A DNA stretch of 58,407 nt, from assembly GCA_964500775.1 (NCBI GenBank), contig CAZCQG010000010.1, positions 1 to 58,407 of the forward strand, written 5' to 3'. Positions within the stretch are counted from its first letter, which is position 1; every line of letters starts with the position of its first letter. The position numbers were made by a program, and so were the translations under genes. Source of the stretch: CAZCQG01 sp964500775. GTDB taxonomy: Bacteria; Campylobacterota; Campylobacteria; Campylobacterales; CAZCQG01. Positions 35,622-44,634 of this stretch are shown here, piece by piece. The notes below the pieces were generated by a model. The model had not been told where the DNA came from, did not search any database, and saw only the letters and a program-made list of their open reading frames with translations.

Positions 35622-36641
35622 CTAAGATAGTTCAACTTTCAAATACTCAACAATTTTTGAAGTAGAATTTTCAATATAACTCACGTCGTATACTTTTTGT
35701 CTTATACATTGCGAGAAAAAAATTTTTACATCTTCATCGCTCTTAGCTATAAAAATATACCCCTCTTTGAGCAACAGAAAGTCGCTTTTCACCTCAGAGT
35801 CTACCCACAGAGAACAGACGTTTTTTCCCATAACCATAGCTTCGACAAGTACGTGCGTATTTACGCCTAATACAAAATCTGCTTTATTAAGAAGATCGTT
35901 TTTTATATTGCTCTCCGCAACTATGACCGAAAATGACCGAGTCAATTCATTGGCATCTAAAATTTTTTTGACTTCTTCGATTTGGTGTTTCGGATGCATA
36001 GCAAAAACAACCTCGAGATTCCGCTTATTTATATTTTCCATGCATTTTAGGAGTTTAAAAAACTGGTCATACTCATTAAAACCGTATGTTTTTTCAACCG
36101 CAAAATCTTTGATTTTTTCAGCAAAATATACTATCGTTGATCTCTCTTCGTCTATCTTTGGATTTTTTACCCTTTGCATCATTATTTCTTCTAGCAGAGG
36201 ATTGCCTAAAGGGATGATCTTTACAGTGTCCTCACCGTAAATACTCTCAAAATATTTTTTTGCAATCAAATCCGTGAGCACCACCGTATCTGGAAAGAAA
36301 TCGCACCCGAGATTGGGCGAAAAAAATCTTTTATACCCCATCCAGTGTTCTAAAAAGGCGGTGGATTTTATCCCTTTTGCTTTGGCAAAATGCCAAATCT
36401 TTATCTCCGTATCATCTCCATAGCTAGTACCCGTGAAAACATGGGCGCAAGTTACTATATCTTGTTCTATTGAGTGTAAATCCGTAAATTTTTCACATTT
36501 AATTCCTGCATTTTGAAATATATCAAACGCAAAATCCTTCCCCGCGACCAAACACTCAAACGTATTATCGATAGCTTTGATGATTCTCGCCAAAACATTT
36601 GCACCGCCAGGGTCTCTAGCAAAAAAGAATACTTTTTTCAA
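35622..36641 (-). CDS. GT-B-like putative glycosyltransferase, paralogue of 26008-27054
   Basis: 339 aa. VFFFARDPGGANVLARIIKAI starts a Rossmann half. LEHWMGYKRFF, IIPLGNPLLEE, VVFAMHPKHQIEEV and VLGVNTHVLVEAMVMGKNV line up with the same blocks in 26008-27054. The HP motif resembles that of several CMP-sialic-acid and CDP-polyol transferases, but no named family is recognised. It lies 1 base from the DegT gene upstream. Candidate for transfer of the first-block nonulosonic acid. Confidence 0.5.
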   Translation of the reverse strand: MKKVFFFARDPGGANVLARIIKAIDNTFECLVAGKDFAFDIFQNAGIKCEKFTDLHSIEQDIVTCAHVFTGTSYGDDTEIKIWHFAKAKGIKSTAFLEHWMGYKRFFSPNLGCDFFPDTVVLTDLIAKKYFESIYGEDTVKIIPLGNPLLEEIMMQRVKNPKIDEERSTIVYFAEKIKDFAVEKTYGFNEYDQFFKLLKCMENINKRNLEVVFAMHPKHQIEEVKKILDANELTRSFSVIVAESNIKNDLLNKADFVLGVNTHVLVEAMVMGKNVCSLWVDSEVKSDFLLLKEGYIFIAKSDEDVKIFFSQCIRQKVYDVSYIENSTSKIVEYLKVELS

Positions 36642-37928
36642 TTATTTCAAATCGCCTATGTTTTGGAAAACTTTCTCAAATCCAAGGGCGATGTCATCTA
36701 TATCGCTTTTTTCTATCGTGGTATAGTTGTAAATTACGATAATGGTCTCTTTTTCATAAAGTCTCTCCGCCACAGGGCAAAGTCCTTTTGAATAATCCAC
36801 TTCCTTCTCATACAATCCGTTATTTTTAAAAGGGTATCCATGCTTATATATGAGTTTATTTTGATAGTGCGGTTCAAGATACAGGGGCTTTAAATAACCG
36901 CCCCATATCAAAATCCCCTCGGCTCGTATCGCTTCGATAAATTTTGCCCTAGAGATTCCCGCTTTCTCTTCATTAAATCTCAATGCGTGCATATAATAGA
37001 CATGCGTGCATTTATCTCTTACTTTTGGAGGCAAGACAGCATCAAAACGCTTCAATTTCTCGTTCAAATAGTGCGAAAGCTCTATTTTGTGCCCATTTAT
37101 CGCATCTAGTTTTTTTAATTGCTCATACGCGATTGCCGCTTCGATTTCGGTCATTCTGAAGTTGTAACCGATCATATTCACCATAGATTTTGGCGTAAAT
37201 CGCTCTTGTCCGGAACCCGTAACCGCTTCTGCATGATTTCTTATGAGCTGCATCCTAAGTGCAAGTTCGTCATCGTCACTCACCGCTATTCCACCCTCGC
37301 CGCATTGGATATTTTTATGTCGATTGAGACTATATACTCCGATGTCTCCCAATGTCCCCGCCGCTTTTCCTTTATACAACGCTCCGGGAGCTTGTGAGGC
37401 ATCGACTAAGACTTTAAGATTATGTTTTTTTGCTATCGCATTTATCTCATCCATCGCCGAAGACTGCCCGTGAATATCGACGGTCACGATCGCTTTCGTA
37501 TGAGGCGTTATCTTCGCCTCTATTTTTGCAGGGTCTAGACAAAACATATCCTCTTCGATGTCTACGAAAATAGGTATCGCATTCCAAAACAATATCGCAG
37601 TAGGAGTGGCGGACATCGTATAGGGAGTTACTATCACTTCATCACCCGGTCCTATCTCTAATGCGCCGACAGCCATTATAAGTGCGGATGTTGCCGAGTT
37701 GCACGACACGGAGTGTTTGATGTTAAATTTTTCACTCCACGCATCTTCAAGCCTTCTCACATATTTCCCGCCAAAAAACTCATCGGAAGGACTACCGACA
37801 AAGCCCGATAAAATGCCCGTTTTTAATACCTCATTGGCTGCATCGATCTCTTCTTGACCGATTGTAAGATTCGGTGCAAAAGGTTTTGTCCTGATAGGGT
37901 TTCCGCCGAATAATGCTAATTTAGACAT
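36642..37928 (-). CDS. DegT/DnrJ/EryC1 aminotransferase (first block)
   Basis: 428 aa, ATG after an AAGGAAT site. The PLP Lys is in SLNRHKNIQCGEGG and the pyridine-contact Asp in VDASQAPG. GDEVIVTPYTMSATPTAILF is shared with the paralogue at 22995-24305. Each of the two stands next to a NeuB-family gene, but in opposite order. It probably aminates a keto sugar, and since LegC is also present its product is likely a second amino position or a different sugar. Substrate unknown. Confidence 0.85.
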   Translation of the reverse strand: MSKLALFGGNPIRTKPFAPNLTIGQEEIDAANEVLKTGILSGFVGSPSDEFFGGKYVRRLEDAWSEKFNIKHSVSCNSATSALIMAVGALEIGPGDEVIVTPYTMSATPTAILFWNAIPIFVDIEEDMFCLDPAKIEAKITPHTKAIVTVDIHGQSSAMDEINAIAKKHNLKVLVDASQAPGALYKGKAAGTLGDIGVYSLNRHKNIQCGEGGIAVSDDDELALRMQLIRNHAEAVTGSGQERFTPKSMVNMIGYNFRMTEIEAAIAYEQLKKLDAINGHKIELSHYLNEKLKRFDAVLPPKVRDKCTHVYYMHALRFNEEKAGISRAKFIEAIRAEGILIWGGYLKPLYLEPHYQNKLIYKHGYPFKNNGLYEKEVDYSKGLCPVAERLYEKETIIVIYNYTTIEKSDIDDIALGFEKVFQNIGDLK

Positions 37929-37936
37929 GCTATTCC

Positions 37937-38998
37937 TTATATTAGGTCTTCAAAATTCAAAATATCATCACTTTTTAAAGCCCTCTTTACTGTTCTGCCG
38001 ATTACAAAACCCGTATGTTCAGGTTTTATTCCCGTTCCCGGTCGTTTGTAATCTATATCGCTTTCCGTGATGATTTCACCCACACTCATATCTCGCTTGA
38101 TGACGATACTTCTTCTAAATTCGGTTTTCCTTGTTTCATCTTCTTCGCATCGCAGGCTAAACGAACCCAATGCCTTGTGGATTCTTTTTGATTCTTCACA
38201 GATTATTTTCAGTTCATCGGGAGTTGCCGAGACCTTATGATCCCATCCGAACATATTTTTATCGAGCGTAAAATGTTTCTCTATGATACACGCCCCTTTT
38301 GCCACCGCGGCTAAGGGAATCGAATAGCCGAGCGTATGATCCGAGAAACCAACGGGATAGTCGGGATACAACTTCCGCAAAGTGTCGATGTTGTTTAGAT
38401 TTACCTCTTCGTCTTTTGGAGGATAGATCGCTACGCAATGCAATATCACGATCTTATTATTTCCTGCGTTTTCTATCGTCCTAATCGCTTTGTCTATTTC
38501 ATATAATTCACTTAGACCGGTTGATAGAACAATAGACTTTCCTTTTTTTGCGATATATTCCAAAAACGGGTAGTTGTTCAAATCCATCGAAGCCACTTTG
38601 ATAAAAGGGGTATCTAATTTCTCCACCAAAAAATCCACCTCTTTTTTGCTAAAAGGGGTAGAAGTACAGTCGATACCTATCTCATCGGCAAAATGTTTCA
38701 TATCCAAAAGCTCTTGCTCCGATATAGAAAACTCCTCCACTATCTGCTCTAACGTATAATCATTCCTGTCTCTGTAGTCATCGGCTATGAAACAATTTTC
38801 TTCGTATTTTTTCTTGGAAAAAATCGTCTCCTTACTCCAGCTTTGAAATTTTACGCAATGTGCGCCCGATTCTTTTGCGGCAATAATCAACTTTTTTGCC
38901 AACTCCATATCACCGTTATGATTAGAGCCTAGTTCCGCTATTATGTAAGGTTCACAAAAATTAAAAACCTCTTTTTTCGAAGTTATCTGTACGTTCAT
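37937..38998 (-). CDS. NeuB-family nonulosonic acid synthase (first block)
   Basis: 353 aa from the ATG at 38998, which has AGAGGATAAAG before it; a longer reading from 39028 would overlap the GT2 gene. YIIAELGSNHNGDMELAKKL and VKFQSWSKETIFSKKKY are the PEP-binding barrel start, then GFSDHTLGYSIPLAAVAKGA and IEKHFTLDKN. A SAF domain follows from about 295 (RRSIVIKRDMSVGE, YKRPGTGI). It makes a nine-carbon acid from PEP and a six-carbon amino sugar. Its SWSKETIF segment differs from classical Campylobacter LegI, so the exact product is left open. Confidence 0.87.
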   Translation of the reverse strand: MNVQITSKKEVFNFCEPYIIAELGSNHNGDMELAKKLIIAAKESGAHCVKFQSWSKETIFSKKKYEENCFIADDYRDRNDYTLEQIVEEFSISEQELLDMKHFADEIGIDCTSTPFSKKEVDFLVEKLDTPFIKVASMDLNNYPFLEYIAKKGKSIVLSTGLSELYEIDKAIRTIENAGNNKIVILHCVAIYPPKDEEVNLNNIDTLRKLYPDYPVGFSDHTLGYSIPLAAVAKGACIIEKHFTLDKNMFGWDHKVSATPDELKIICEESKRIHKALGSFSLRCEEDETRKTEFRRSIVIKRDMSVGEIITESDIDYKRPGTGIKPEHTGFVIGRTVKRALKSDDILNFEDLI

Positions 38999-39009
38999 CT
39001 TTATCCTCT

Positions 39010-39837
39010 CTAAATAAGTTCCCACCAAAACGGGTATAGAATCTGTCTTTTTTGCTCATTTAAAGCAAAAACACTTTGTCTCACTTCTTGCAACTTCTGT
39101 TCAAATGGAAATTTACCGCAAGCTTTCATCATATTTTGATAGTGTATCTCTTTTACGCGGCGACCTTTTTTATAAGAATCCTCGGTTAGTGTTTTTAAGC
39201 CGACGAGATTCTTATCATATTGCCTATAATAGGTTACCGTCTCATTGGTAAACCGAGCGGTTTTTTTAGCATACAATAACACGCCAAACACAAACCAATC
39301 AACCGCTATCAAATCCTCGGGAATCTCTACTTTGCTCATACTCTTTAGTGATATTGCGGTATTGGACAATCCAAAAATATTTTTGTCGAGCACAAACTCC
39401 AAGTCGATAAGTTGGTTATTTTGGATTCTGTTGGAAAAATACTTTTCCGACGCGGCAATGCCTTCTCCGAACAAACTTACGTCATTCACGACAATATCAC
39501 TATCATGCAGTATTTCAACACTTTTTTCCACTCTATTGCTTTCAAAGTAATCATCGCTATCGCCGAATATCAAAATATCGTATTTATTTTCTATGCAATG
39601 ATTGATGCCGTATTCCCTATTTTTGGCTATCGAATTTGAATACTCTAGCTCTATAATGTTTAGTTGTTTGTACTGATTTTTTATATCTCTGAATACTTCA
39701 CATCCATCATTCACCACTATGATGTCAAAATCTTTATAGCTTTGGGCGACCAACGAATCAAAAAACTGTATTAAAAAATCTTTGCGCATCGGATATATGG
39801 TTGTAAACAGAGCTATTTTCTTGTTTATCTTATTCAC
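39010..39837 (-). CDS. GT2 glycosyltransferase
   Basis: 275 aa, GTG start in a GTGA overlap with the acetyltransferase stop. KIALFTTIYPMRKDFLIQFFDSLVAQSYKDFDIIVVNDGC opens the GT-A fold in several short blocks, and LIFGDSDDYFESNRVEKSVE holds the DxDD metal site. The C-terminal region (YYRQYDKNLVGLK) is typical of GT2 enzymes with a Trp/Tyr-rich acceptor side. No membrane segment. It lies between the LegH-like and NeuB genes, so it could act on the glycan carrying that acid. Confidence 0.72.
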   Translation of the reverse strand: MNKINKKIALFTTIYPMRKDFLIQFFDSLVAQSYKDFDIIVVNDGCEVFRDIKNQYKQLNIIELEYSNSIAKNREYGINHCIENKYDILIFGDSDDYFESNRVEKSVEILHDSDIVVNDVSLFGEGIAASEKYFSNRIQNNQLIDLEFVLDKNIFGLSNTAISLKSMSKVEIPEDLIAVDWFVFGVLLYAKKTARFTNETVTYYRQYDKNLVGLKTLTEDSYKKGRRVKEIHYQNMMKACGKFPFEQKLQEVRQSVFALNEQKRQILYPFWWELI

Positions 39838-40403
39838 TTCGCGACACTCCCCGCTTTTATAAACCCCGATAAAATCGCGCCCTCTTTAGAGACCGCATTA
39901 CTCCCGAAAAATGAATTTTCATCCACATTCGCACCGCCATTCACCACCGCTCCCGTTGATATATGACAATTATCGCCTATACTCGCATCATGTTCAATGA
40001 GTGCTTTGGAGTTTATAATGCAGTTTTTTCCCACTTTCGCACCCGCGTTGACTAGGGCGTGGTGCATCACTATGCTCCCCGCATCTACAAAAGCGTATTT
40101 GGAGACATATGCCAAAGGAGAGATGATGACGGGTAGCTCAAATCCTAGTTTCTTGCACATCGTAAAAAGCTTTATTCTCACGTCGGGACTTTTTATCTGT
40201 CCGATTGTTATGAGGGCGTTTTTTATATGCAGATATTTTGAGAGATTCTCATCGCTGTCGATTATCTCGTATCCCAAAACCTTTTCCCCTACAAGCTCCA
40301 CCCTATCGATAATACCCGCTATCTCAAATCTCCCCTCCTGCTCTATCACATCGATACACGATCTACAATGTCCGCCGCCGCCGATTAAAAGAATCTGCTC
40401 TTT
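39834..40403 (-). CDS. LegH/PglD/NeuD-like acetyltransferase, 5' end in an assembly gap
   Basis: About 190 residues are visible, beginning KEQILLIGGGGHCRSCIDVIE, so probably only the initiator codon is lost in the Ns. The N-terminal Rossmann-like domain binds the sugar nucleotide, and the C-terminal left-handed beta helix of hexapeptide repeats includes ALIEHDASIGDNCHIST with the catalytic His seen in PglD. It should N-acetylate the amino group placed by LegC. The apparent single reading frame with LegC across the 100 N is an artefact. The C-terminal FIKAGSVAK is complete. Confidence 0.85.
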   Translation of the reverse strand, partial: KEQILLIGGGGHCRSCIDVIEQEGRFEIAGIIDRVELVGEKVLGYEIIDSDENLSKYLHIKNALITIGQIKSPDVRIKLFTMCKKLGFELPVIISPLAYVSKYAFVDAGSIVMHHALVNAGAKVGKNCIINSKALIEHDASIGDNCHISTGAVVNGGANVDENSFFGSNAVSKEGAILSGFIKAGSVAK

Positions 40404-40503
40404 NNNNNNNNNNNNNNNNNNNNNNNNNNNNNNNNNNNNNNNNNNNNNNNNNNNNNNNNNNNNNNNNNNNNNNNNNNNNNNNNNNNNNNNNNNNNNNNNN
40501 NNN
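40404..40503. other. Assembly gap of 100 N between legC and the acetyltransferase
   Basis: A fixed-length N run. Its left edge falls within about two codons of the expected acetyltransferase start and its right edge within about ten codons of the expected LegC end (DRVVNIP is usually followed by a short tail). The true missing length may therefore be a few dozen bases. No repeat of the flanks is visible in this window. Confidence 0.9.
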
Positions 40504-41627
40504 CTTGGGATATTCACTACCCTATCCTCAAGATATGTTGCGTTTTCCAAATCACCGTGCGGCACGCTTTTGTACATATCCAGCTCGCTTATCAGCCGCC
40601 AAATAGGTCGCGTCATCACGCCGTTATTATTGGTGTATTCCAAAAATGCGTCCCGCTCTTCTTTAGATTCTAAAAGTATCGCATTGAGCCAATAGTTACT
40701 TTTAGCACCTTGCGGCTCTTTGAGAAAACCTACACCCAAGTCCTCAAAATATCTTTGGTACTCCTCCGCCAAACTTCGCTTAGATTCTAAAAATCTCGGT
40801 AACTGTTCCATCTGCGCTACGCCGAGCGCGGCATTGATATTGGGGAGGCGGTAGTTATAGCCTATTTCATCATGTACATATTCCCATTTATGGGGCACTT
40901 TGGCGGTCGTGGTGATATGTTTTGCCCGCTTTGCCAAAGATTCATCATCGGTGATTATCATCCCACCACCACCCGTAGTGACGGTTTTGTTGCCGTTAAA
41001 GCTCAAAACCCCGACTTTCCCGAAACCGCCCGTATGTTTGCCACCGTAATAACTTCCAAGCGATTCGGCGCTATCTTCGATGAGGGCGATCTGCCATTTT
41101 TTGCAGAGTGTTTTCAGTTCGGAGATTTTGCATGGATGTCCAAATGTATGCATCGGCACGCACGCTTTGATTCTTTTGCCGCTTTTTCTATGGATACAGC
41201 CTGCCGTTTCAAGCACACACGAAGATTCTAAAATCTCTGAGAGTTTTTGCGGACTTAATCCCAATGTATCAATATCCACATCCACAAAGAGAGGTTCTGC
41301 ACCGCAATAATTTATCGCATTCGCCGTGGCAATGAACGTGAGCGGCTGGGTAATGACCAAATCACCCCGTTCCACCCCGATAAGCTTCAAAGCTATATGC
41401 AAGGCAGCCGTTCCGTTCACGGTCGCTACGGCATACTTCGTGCCGCAAAATTCCGCACACATCTTCTCAAAACTATCGACGTATTTCCCCACGCTTGAGA
41501 CAAATGTAGAATCTATACATTCGTTCAAATATTTTTTTTCATTTCCTAAGAATCTCGGCTCGTGCAACGGCGTAAACTCTTGATTGCCGTGAAGTTCTTT
41601 GATAAATGCGGTGATGTTTTTATACAT
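40504..41627 (-). CDS. legC: LegC-type aminotransferase, 3' end in an assembly gap
   Basis: About 374 residues are visible, ATG at 41627. FTPLHEPRFLGNEKKYLNECI and FVSSVGKYVDSFEKM are characteristic of the LegC/NHT-00031 family. The PLP Lys is in SFNGNKTVTTGGGGM and the pyridine-binding Asp in IEDSAESLGS. LegC aminates C4 of the keto sugar made by LegB in legionaminic-acid synthesis. LegB lies immediately upstream with an 8-base overlap and the LegH-like gene follows, giving the standard B-C-H order. Confidence 0.9.
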
Positions 41628-42606
41628 TGTAAATATCTGACTTATATTTTGCTAGATTGTTAGGATTTTTAAACCACGCTACGGTTTTTTCCAGTCCCTC
41701 TCTGATGCTATATTTCGGTGTAAAACCGGTAAGCTCATTTATAAGCGTATTGTCACACCAGAGCCGAAATACCTCGCTTTTTTCGGGGCGGATCCGCTGC
41801 TCTTCGGTAATAAACTCCACATCGCTTTGCATTATCTCTTTTATGAGATTGAGGGTATCGCCTACGCTTATTTCAAAATTTGAGCCGATATTGACGGTTT
41901 TGCCGATAGATTCTTCGCAATCCGCTAGAGCCAAAAAGCCACGGCAAGTATCCTCGACATAGTTAAAATCTCTCGTCGGCGTCACGTCACCGAGTTTTAT
42001 CTCTTTTGCGCCGTTTGCGATTTGTGTGATGATAGTAGGAATCACAGCCCTTGCACTCTGCCTCGGTCCATAGGTATTAAACGGTCGAGCGATAGTGAGC
42101 GGTAGATTAAACGCGTTAAAAAAACTCATCGCCATCGCATCTGCTCCGATCTTGCTCGCGCTATATGGACTTTGAGGCTGCAATGGGTGTTTTTCGTCTA
42201 TGGGTACATACTGCGCCGTGCCGTACACTTCACTCGTACTTGTATGTATCACACGCTGCACGTTATTTTCCAGTGCTGCTTGGCAGATATTGAGCGTCCC
42301 TTTGATGTTGGTATCGACATAACTATCGGGAGCGACATACGAATAGGGTATCGCTATGAGTGCGGCGAGGTGAAAGATGGTATCGATTCCTTTTGTAATG
42401 TGTTTGCAATAGTGCGGATCGCGAACATCGCCATTCAACACCTCAATCTCTTTCTTGCACTCGACATCCTCGAGCCATCCCCAATAATTGAAAGAATTAT
42501 ATTGACTAAGCGCCTTTACCTTGTATCCGTTTTTAACAAGCATCTCGACCAAATGTGAGCCGATAAAGCCATCCGCTCCCGTGACTAAAACTGTTTTATT
42601 TTGCAT
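41620..42606 (-). CDS. legB: LegB-type NAD-dependent 4,6-dehydratase
   Basis: 328 aa. VLVTGADGFIGSHLVEMLV binds NAD, HLAALIAIPYSYVAPDSYVDTN is characteristic of this SDR subfamily, and STSEVYGTAQYVPIDEKHPL plus YSASK give the catalytic Ser/Thr, Tyr and Lys. LegB dehydrates GDP- or UDP-GlcNAc to the 4-keto-6-deoxy sugar, the first committed step of legionaminic acid. It overlaps the flippase gene by 11 bases and LegC by 8. Confidence 0.9.
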   Translation of the reverse strand: MQNKTVLVTGADGFIGSHLVEMLVKNGYKVKALSQYNSFNYWGWLEDVECKKEIEVLNGDVRDPHYCKHITKGIDTIFHLAALIAIPYSYVAPDSYVDTNIKGTLNICQAALENNVQRVIHTSTSEVYGTAQYVPIDEKHPLQPQSPYSASKIGADAMAMSFFNAFNLPLTIARPFNTYGPRQSARAVIPTIITQIANGAKEIKLGDVTPTRDFNYVEDTCRGFLALADCEESIGKTVNIGSNFEISVGDTLNLIKEIMQSDVEFITEEQRIRPEKSEVFRLWCDNTLINELTGFTPKYSIREGLEKTVAWFKNPNNLAKYKSDIYNV

Positions 42607-44290
42607 CGATTATCTTCCCGTTTTCAATTTTAAGCACCCGCTCGCACCGCTCTATGGTGCTTAGTCTATGGGCGATGATGATAAGGGTTTTATCCCTGCT
42701 TGCTTCATATATCTCATCCATTATTTTAGCTTCCGTTTCATTATCAAGCGCACTCGTCGCTTCATCAAGCACTAGAATCTCGGGGTCTCCGTAGAGTGCA
42801 CGGGCGATTGCGATACGCTGTTTCTGTCCGCCGCTAAGGATGATGCCCCCTTCGCCTACTTTTGTAAGAAGTCCCTCTTTGCCTGCTAGAAATTCCCATA
42901 TATTGGCTTTTTTTAAAGCGTTAATAATTCTCTCTTCATCATATTCCCTACCAAATGCGACATTTTCCCCGACAGAGCCGTCAAAGAGATAGATAGTTTG
43001 CGGTATATAGCCGATTTTTCTTCTCCACGAGGGAATATTCTCTTCGCTAAGCAGGGTATCATCGATAAGAATTCTGCCGTTTAGAGGTTTATAGAGTGAA
43101 ATGATAATATCAACCAACGTACTTTTCCCCGCACCCGATTCTCCCGTAAAGGCTACTTTTTGACCTTTATTTATTTCGAGGGAAAAATCTTCAAATAGCC
43201 TCTTTTTCTCTTCAAAACCAAATGAAATACCCTCTAGTGTAATCTTGTGATTAAAATCTATTTTTTGCTTTCCGAAGTCTTCAATGTCATAGAGGAGCTC
43301 GCTATGAACTATATCTAGGGATTTATGTTGAAACATTATGGTGTTATAGCTTTGCAGTATCCTATTTACTGAAGGTAACAGCCGATAAAGCGCTAAGACG
43401 TAGATCGAGAGAAGCGGGATAGCGCTTTTGATGTCACTTTGATATTTCACTATCAAGTAGACCATAACAAAAATCATCAGACCAAAGCCGACTGCCTCTA
43501 GAAAAAGTCTCGGGACGTGAATCAAAGTGCCGTTTACGATATTTGATTTGGCAAATCCTTGACTGGAGACTGAAAATCTTTTTAGCGTCTCTTCCTCGTT
43601 TGTCATGAGTTTGATCAATTTAAAATTACCGAAACTCGCATTAACAACCTCAAAAAAACTTTTTTGAAATTCTGCTCTCTTTGAACCTTCGATCTTTATC
43701 TTTTTACTTACCGTTAGTTTTAATGCGACAATTTTTATGATGAGGATTATACTTAGCAATAGTGTTACTTTCATATTTACATATAAAAGCATCAAATATA
43801 TAAACAAAACAACAAATATCTCAGAGATCAAAAAAAGGCTATTTTGCACTATCGTCGTGAGTCCTGCGGCTTCCGTGATTATGGTTTTCGTCAAAAACGA
43901 ACTATTTTTATTCACAAACTCTTTGTAGGGCATCCCTAAATAATTTTGAAAAAGCCTAAACGCCAATAGGTGGTATCTCCCTTGCGCAAAACGCACGAGC
44001 AGATAGTTATAAAATAGATTTGCTCCGCTTCTAAAAATATAAAAAACTATAAGCAACCCGCCGATAGCCGCCACGAAATTCACTTCGCTTTGGAATCCAA
44101 ACATCATATAGGCTTTGCGCAGATACTCGTTATTCTGCACCAGCGTAAAGTCACTCGCTAGATTGATAAAAGGCATAATGATTCCGATACCGACTGTTTC
44201 GATGACCGAAATAAAAATAGAAAAAACAAGCAATACCAAAAGAAACTGCTTGTCCCTTTTTGTGAGGAGCGCGCGGAGTTTACTTATCAT
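42596..44290 (-). CDS. ABC transporter (PglK-like lipid-linked oligosaccharide flippase)
   Basis: 564 aa half-transporter with N-terminal membrane domain (about six helices in residues 15-310) and C-terminal ATPase. Walker A is GESGAGKST at 383-391, the signature LSGGQKQR begins at 485 and Walker B is ILVLDEATSALD. The N-terminal GIGIIMPFINLA matches PglK/WlaB, which flip polyprenyl-linked glycans. Being a dimeric exporter at the head of the locus, it probably exports the assembled repeat unit. It overlaps the regulator gene by 11 bases. Confidence 0.87.
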   Translation of the reverse strand: MISKLRALLTKRDKQFLLVLLVFSIFISVIETVGIGIIMPFINLASDFTLVQNNEYLRKAYMMFGFQSEVNFVAAIGGLLIVFYIFRSGANLFYNYLLVRFAQGRYHLLAFRLFQNYLGMPYKEFVNKNSSFLTKTIITEAAGLTTIVQNSLFLISEIFVVLFIYLMLLYVNMKVTLLLSIILIIKIVALKLTVSKKIKIEGSKRAEFQKSFFEVVNASFGNFKLIKLMTNEEETLKRFSVSSQGFAKSNIVNGTLIHVPRLFLEAVGFGLMIFVMVYLIVKYQSDIKSAIPLLSIYVLALYRLLPSVNRILQSYNTIMFQHKSLDIVHSELLYDIEDFGKQKIDFNHKITLEGISFGFEEKKRLFEDFSLEINKGQKVAFTGESGAGKSTLVDIIISLYKPLNGRILIDDTLLSEENIPSWRRKIGYIPQTIYLFDGSVGENVAFGREYDEERIINALKKANIWEFLAGKEGLLTKVGEGGIILSGGQKQRIAIARALYGDPEILVLDEATSALDNETEAKIMDEIYEASRDKTLIIIAHRLSTIERCERVLKIENGKIIDAK

Positions 44291-44603
44291 CTTTACTCTC
44301 CTCTAGCTCACGTTTCAGCTCCTCGTATTCCCGCTTTTTTATCTCCACGTATGCTTCGGTGAGTTTGATCTTTTCTTTGATTCCTTGGGGAGTGAGGAGG
44401 TAGCGATAGCCCTTTTTATCACGGCTATGGATGAAGCGTTCGGTTTTTATGAGCCCTTTTTCGATGAGGGCTTTGAGTATATAGTTGACCTTGCCGATGC
44501 TAAAGCCAAGCTCACTAGCGAGGCTTTTTTGATCGCTGGTATTTTCTATTTTTCGCAAGATGTTGAGCTGTTGCTCGGCATTTATTTCAATTTTTGAATT
44601 CAT
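44280..44603 (-). CDS. MarR-family EPS-associated transcriptional regulator
   Basis: 107 aa from the ATG at 44603; the longer reading to 44774 runs into the ligase gene and carries no domain. KIEINAEQQLNILRKIE, QKSLASELGFSIGKVNYILKALIEKGLIKTERF is a winged helix-turn-helix, and KGYRYLLTPQGIKEKIKLTEAYVEIK with a charged coiled tail is the EPS-associated MarR type. It is the first gene of the glycan locus in transcription order and likely controls it. An imperfect inverted repeat (AAGTTGAATT and AAATTCACTT, about 44604-44640) just upstream could be its operator. Confidence 0.83.
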   Translation of the reverse strand: MNSKIEINAEQQLNILRKIENTSDQKSLASELGFSIGKVNYILKALIEKGLIKTERFIHSRDKKGYRYLLTPQGIKEKIKLTEAYVEIKKREYEELKRELEESKDDK

Positions 44604-44634
44604 AAGTTGAATTGTAAGATTCCTAACCTTAAAT

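Noticed and set aside
39834..41627. A 597-aa aminotransferase-acetyltransferase fusion
   Set aside because: The frame is open only through 100 unknown bases; the two halves are separate complete families and lie at their natural ends.
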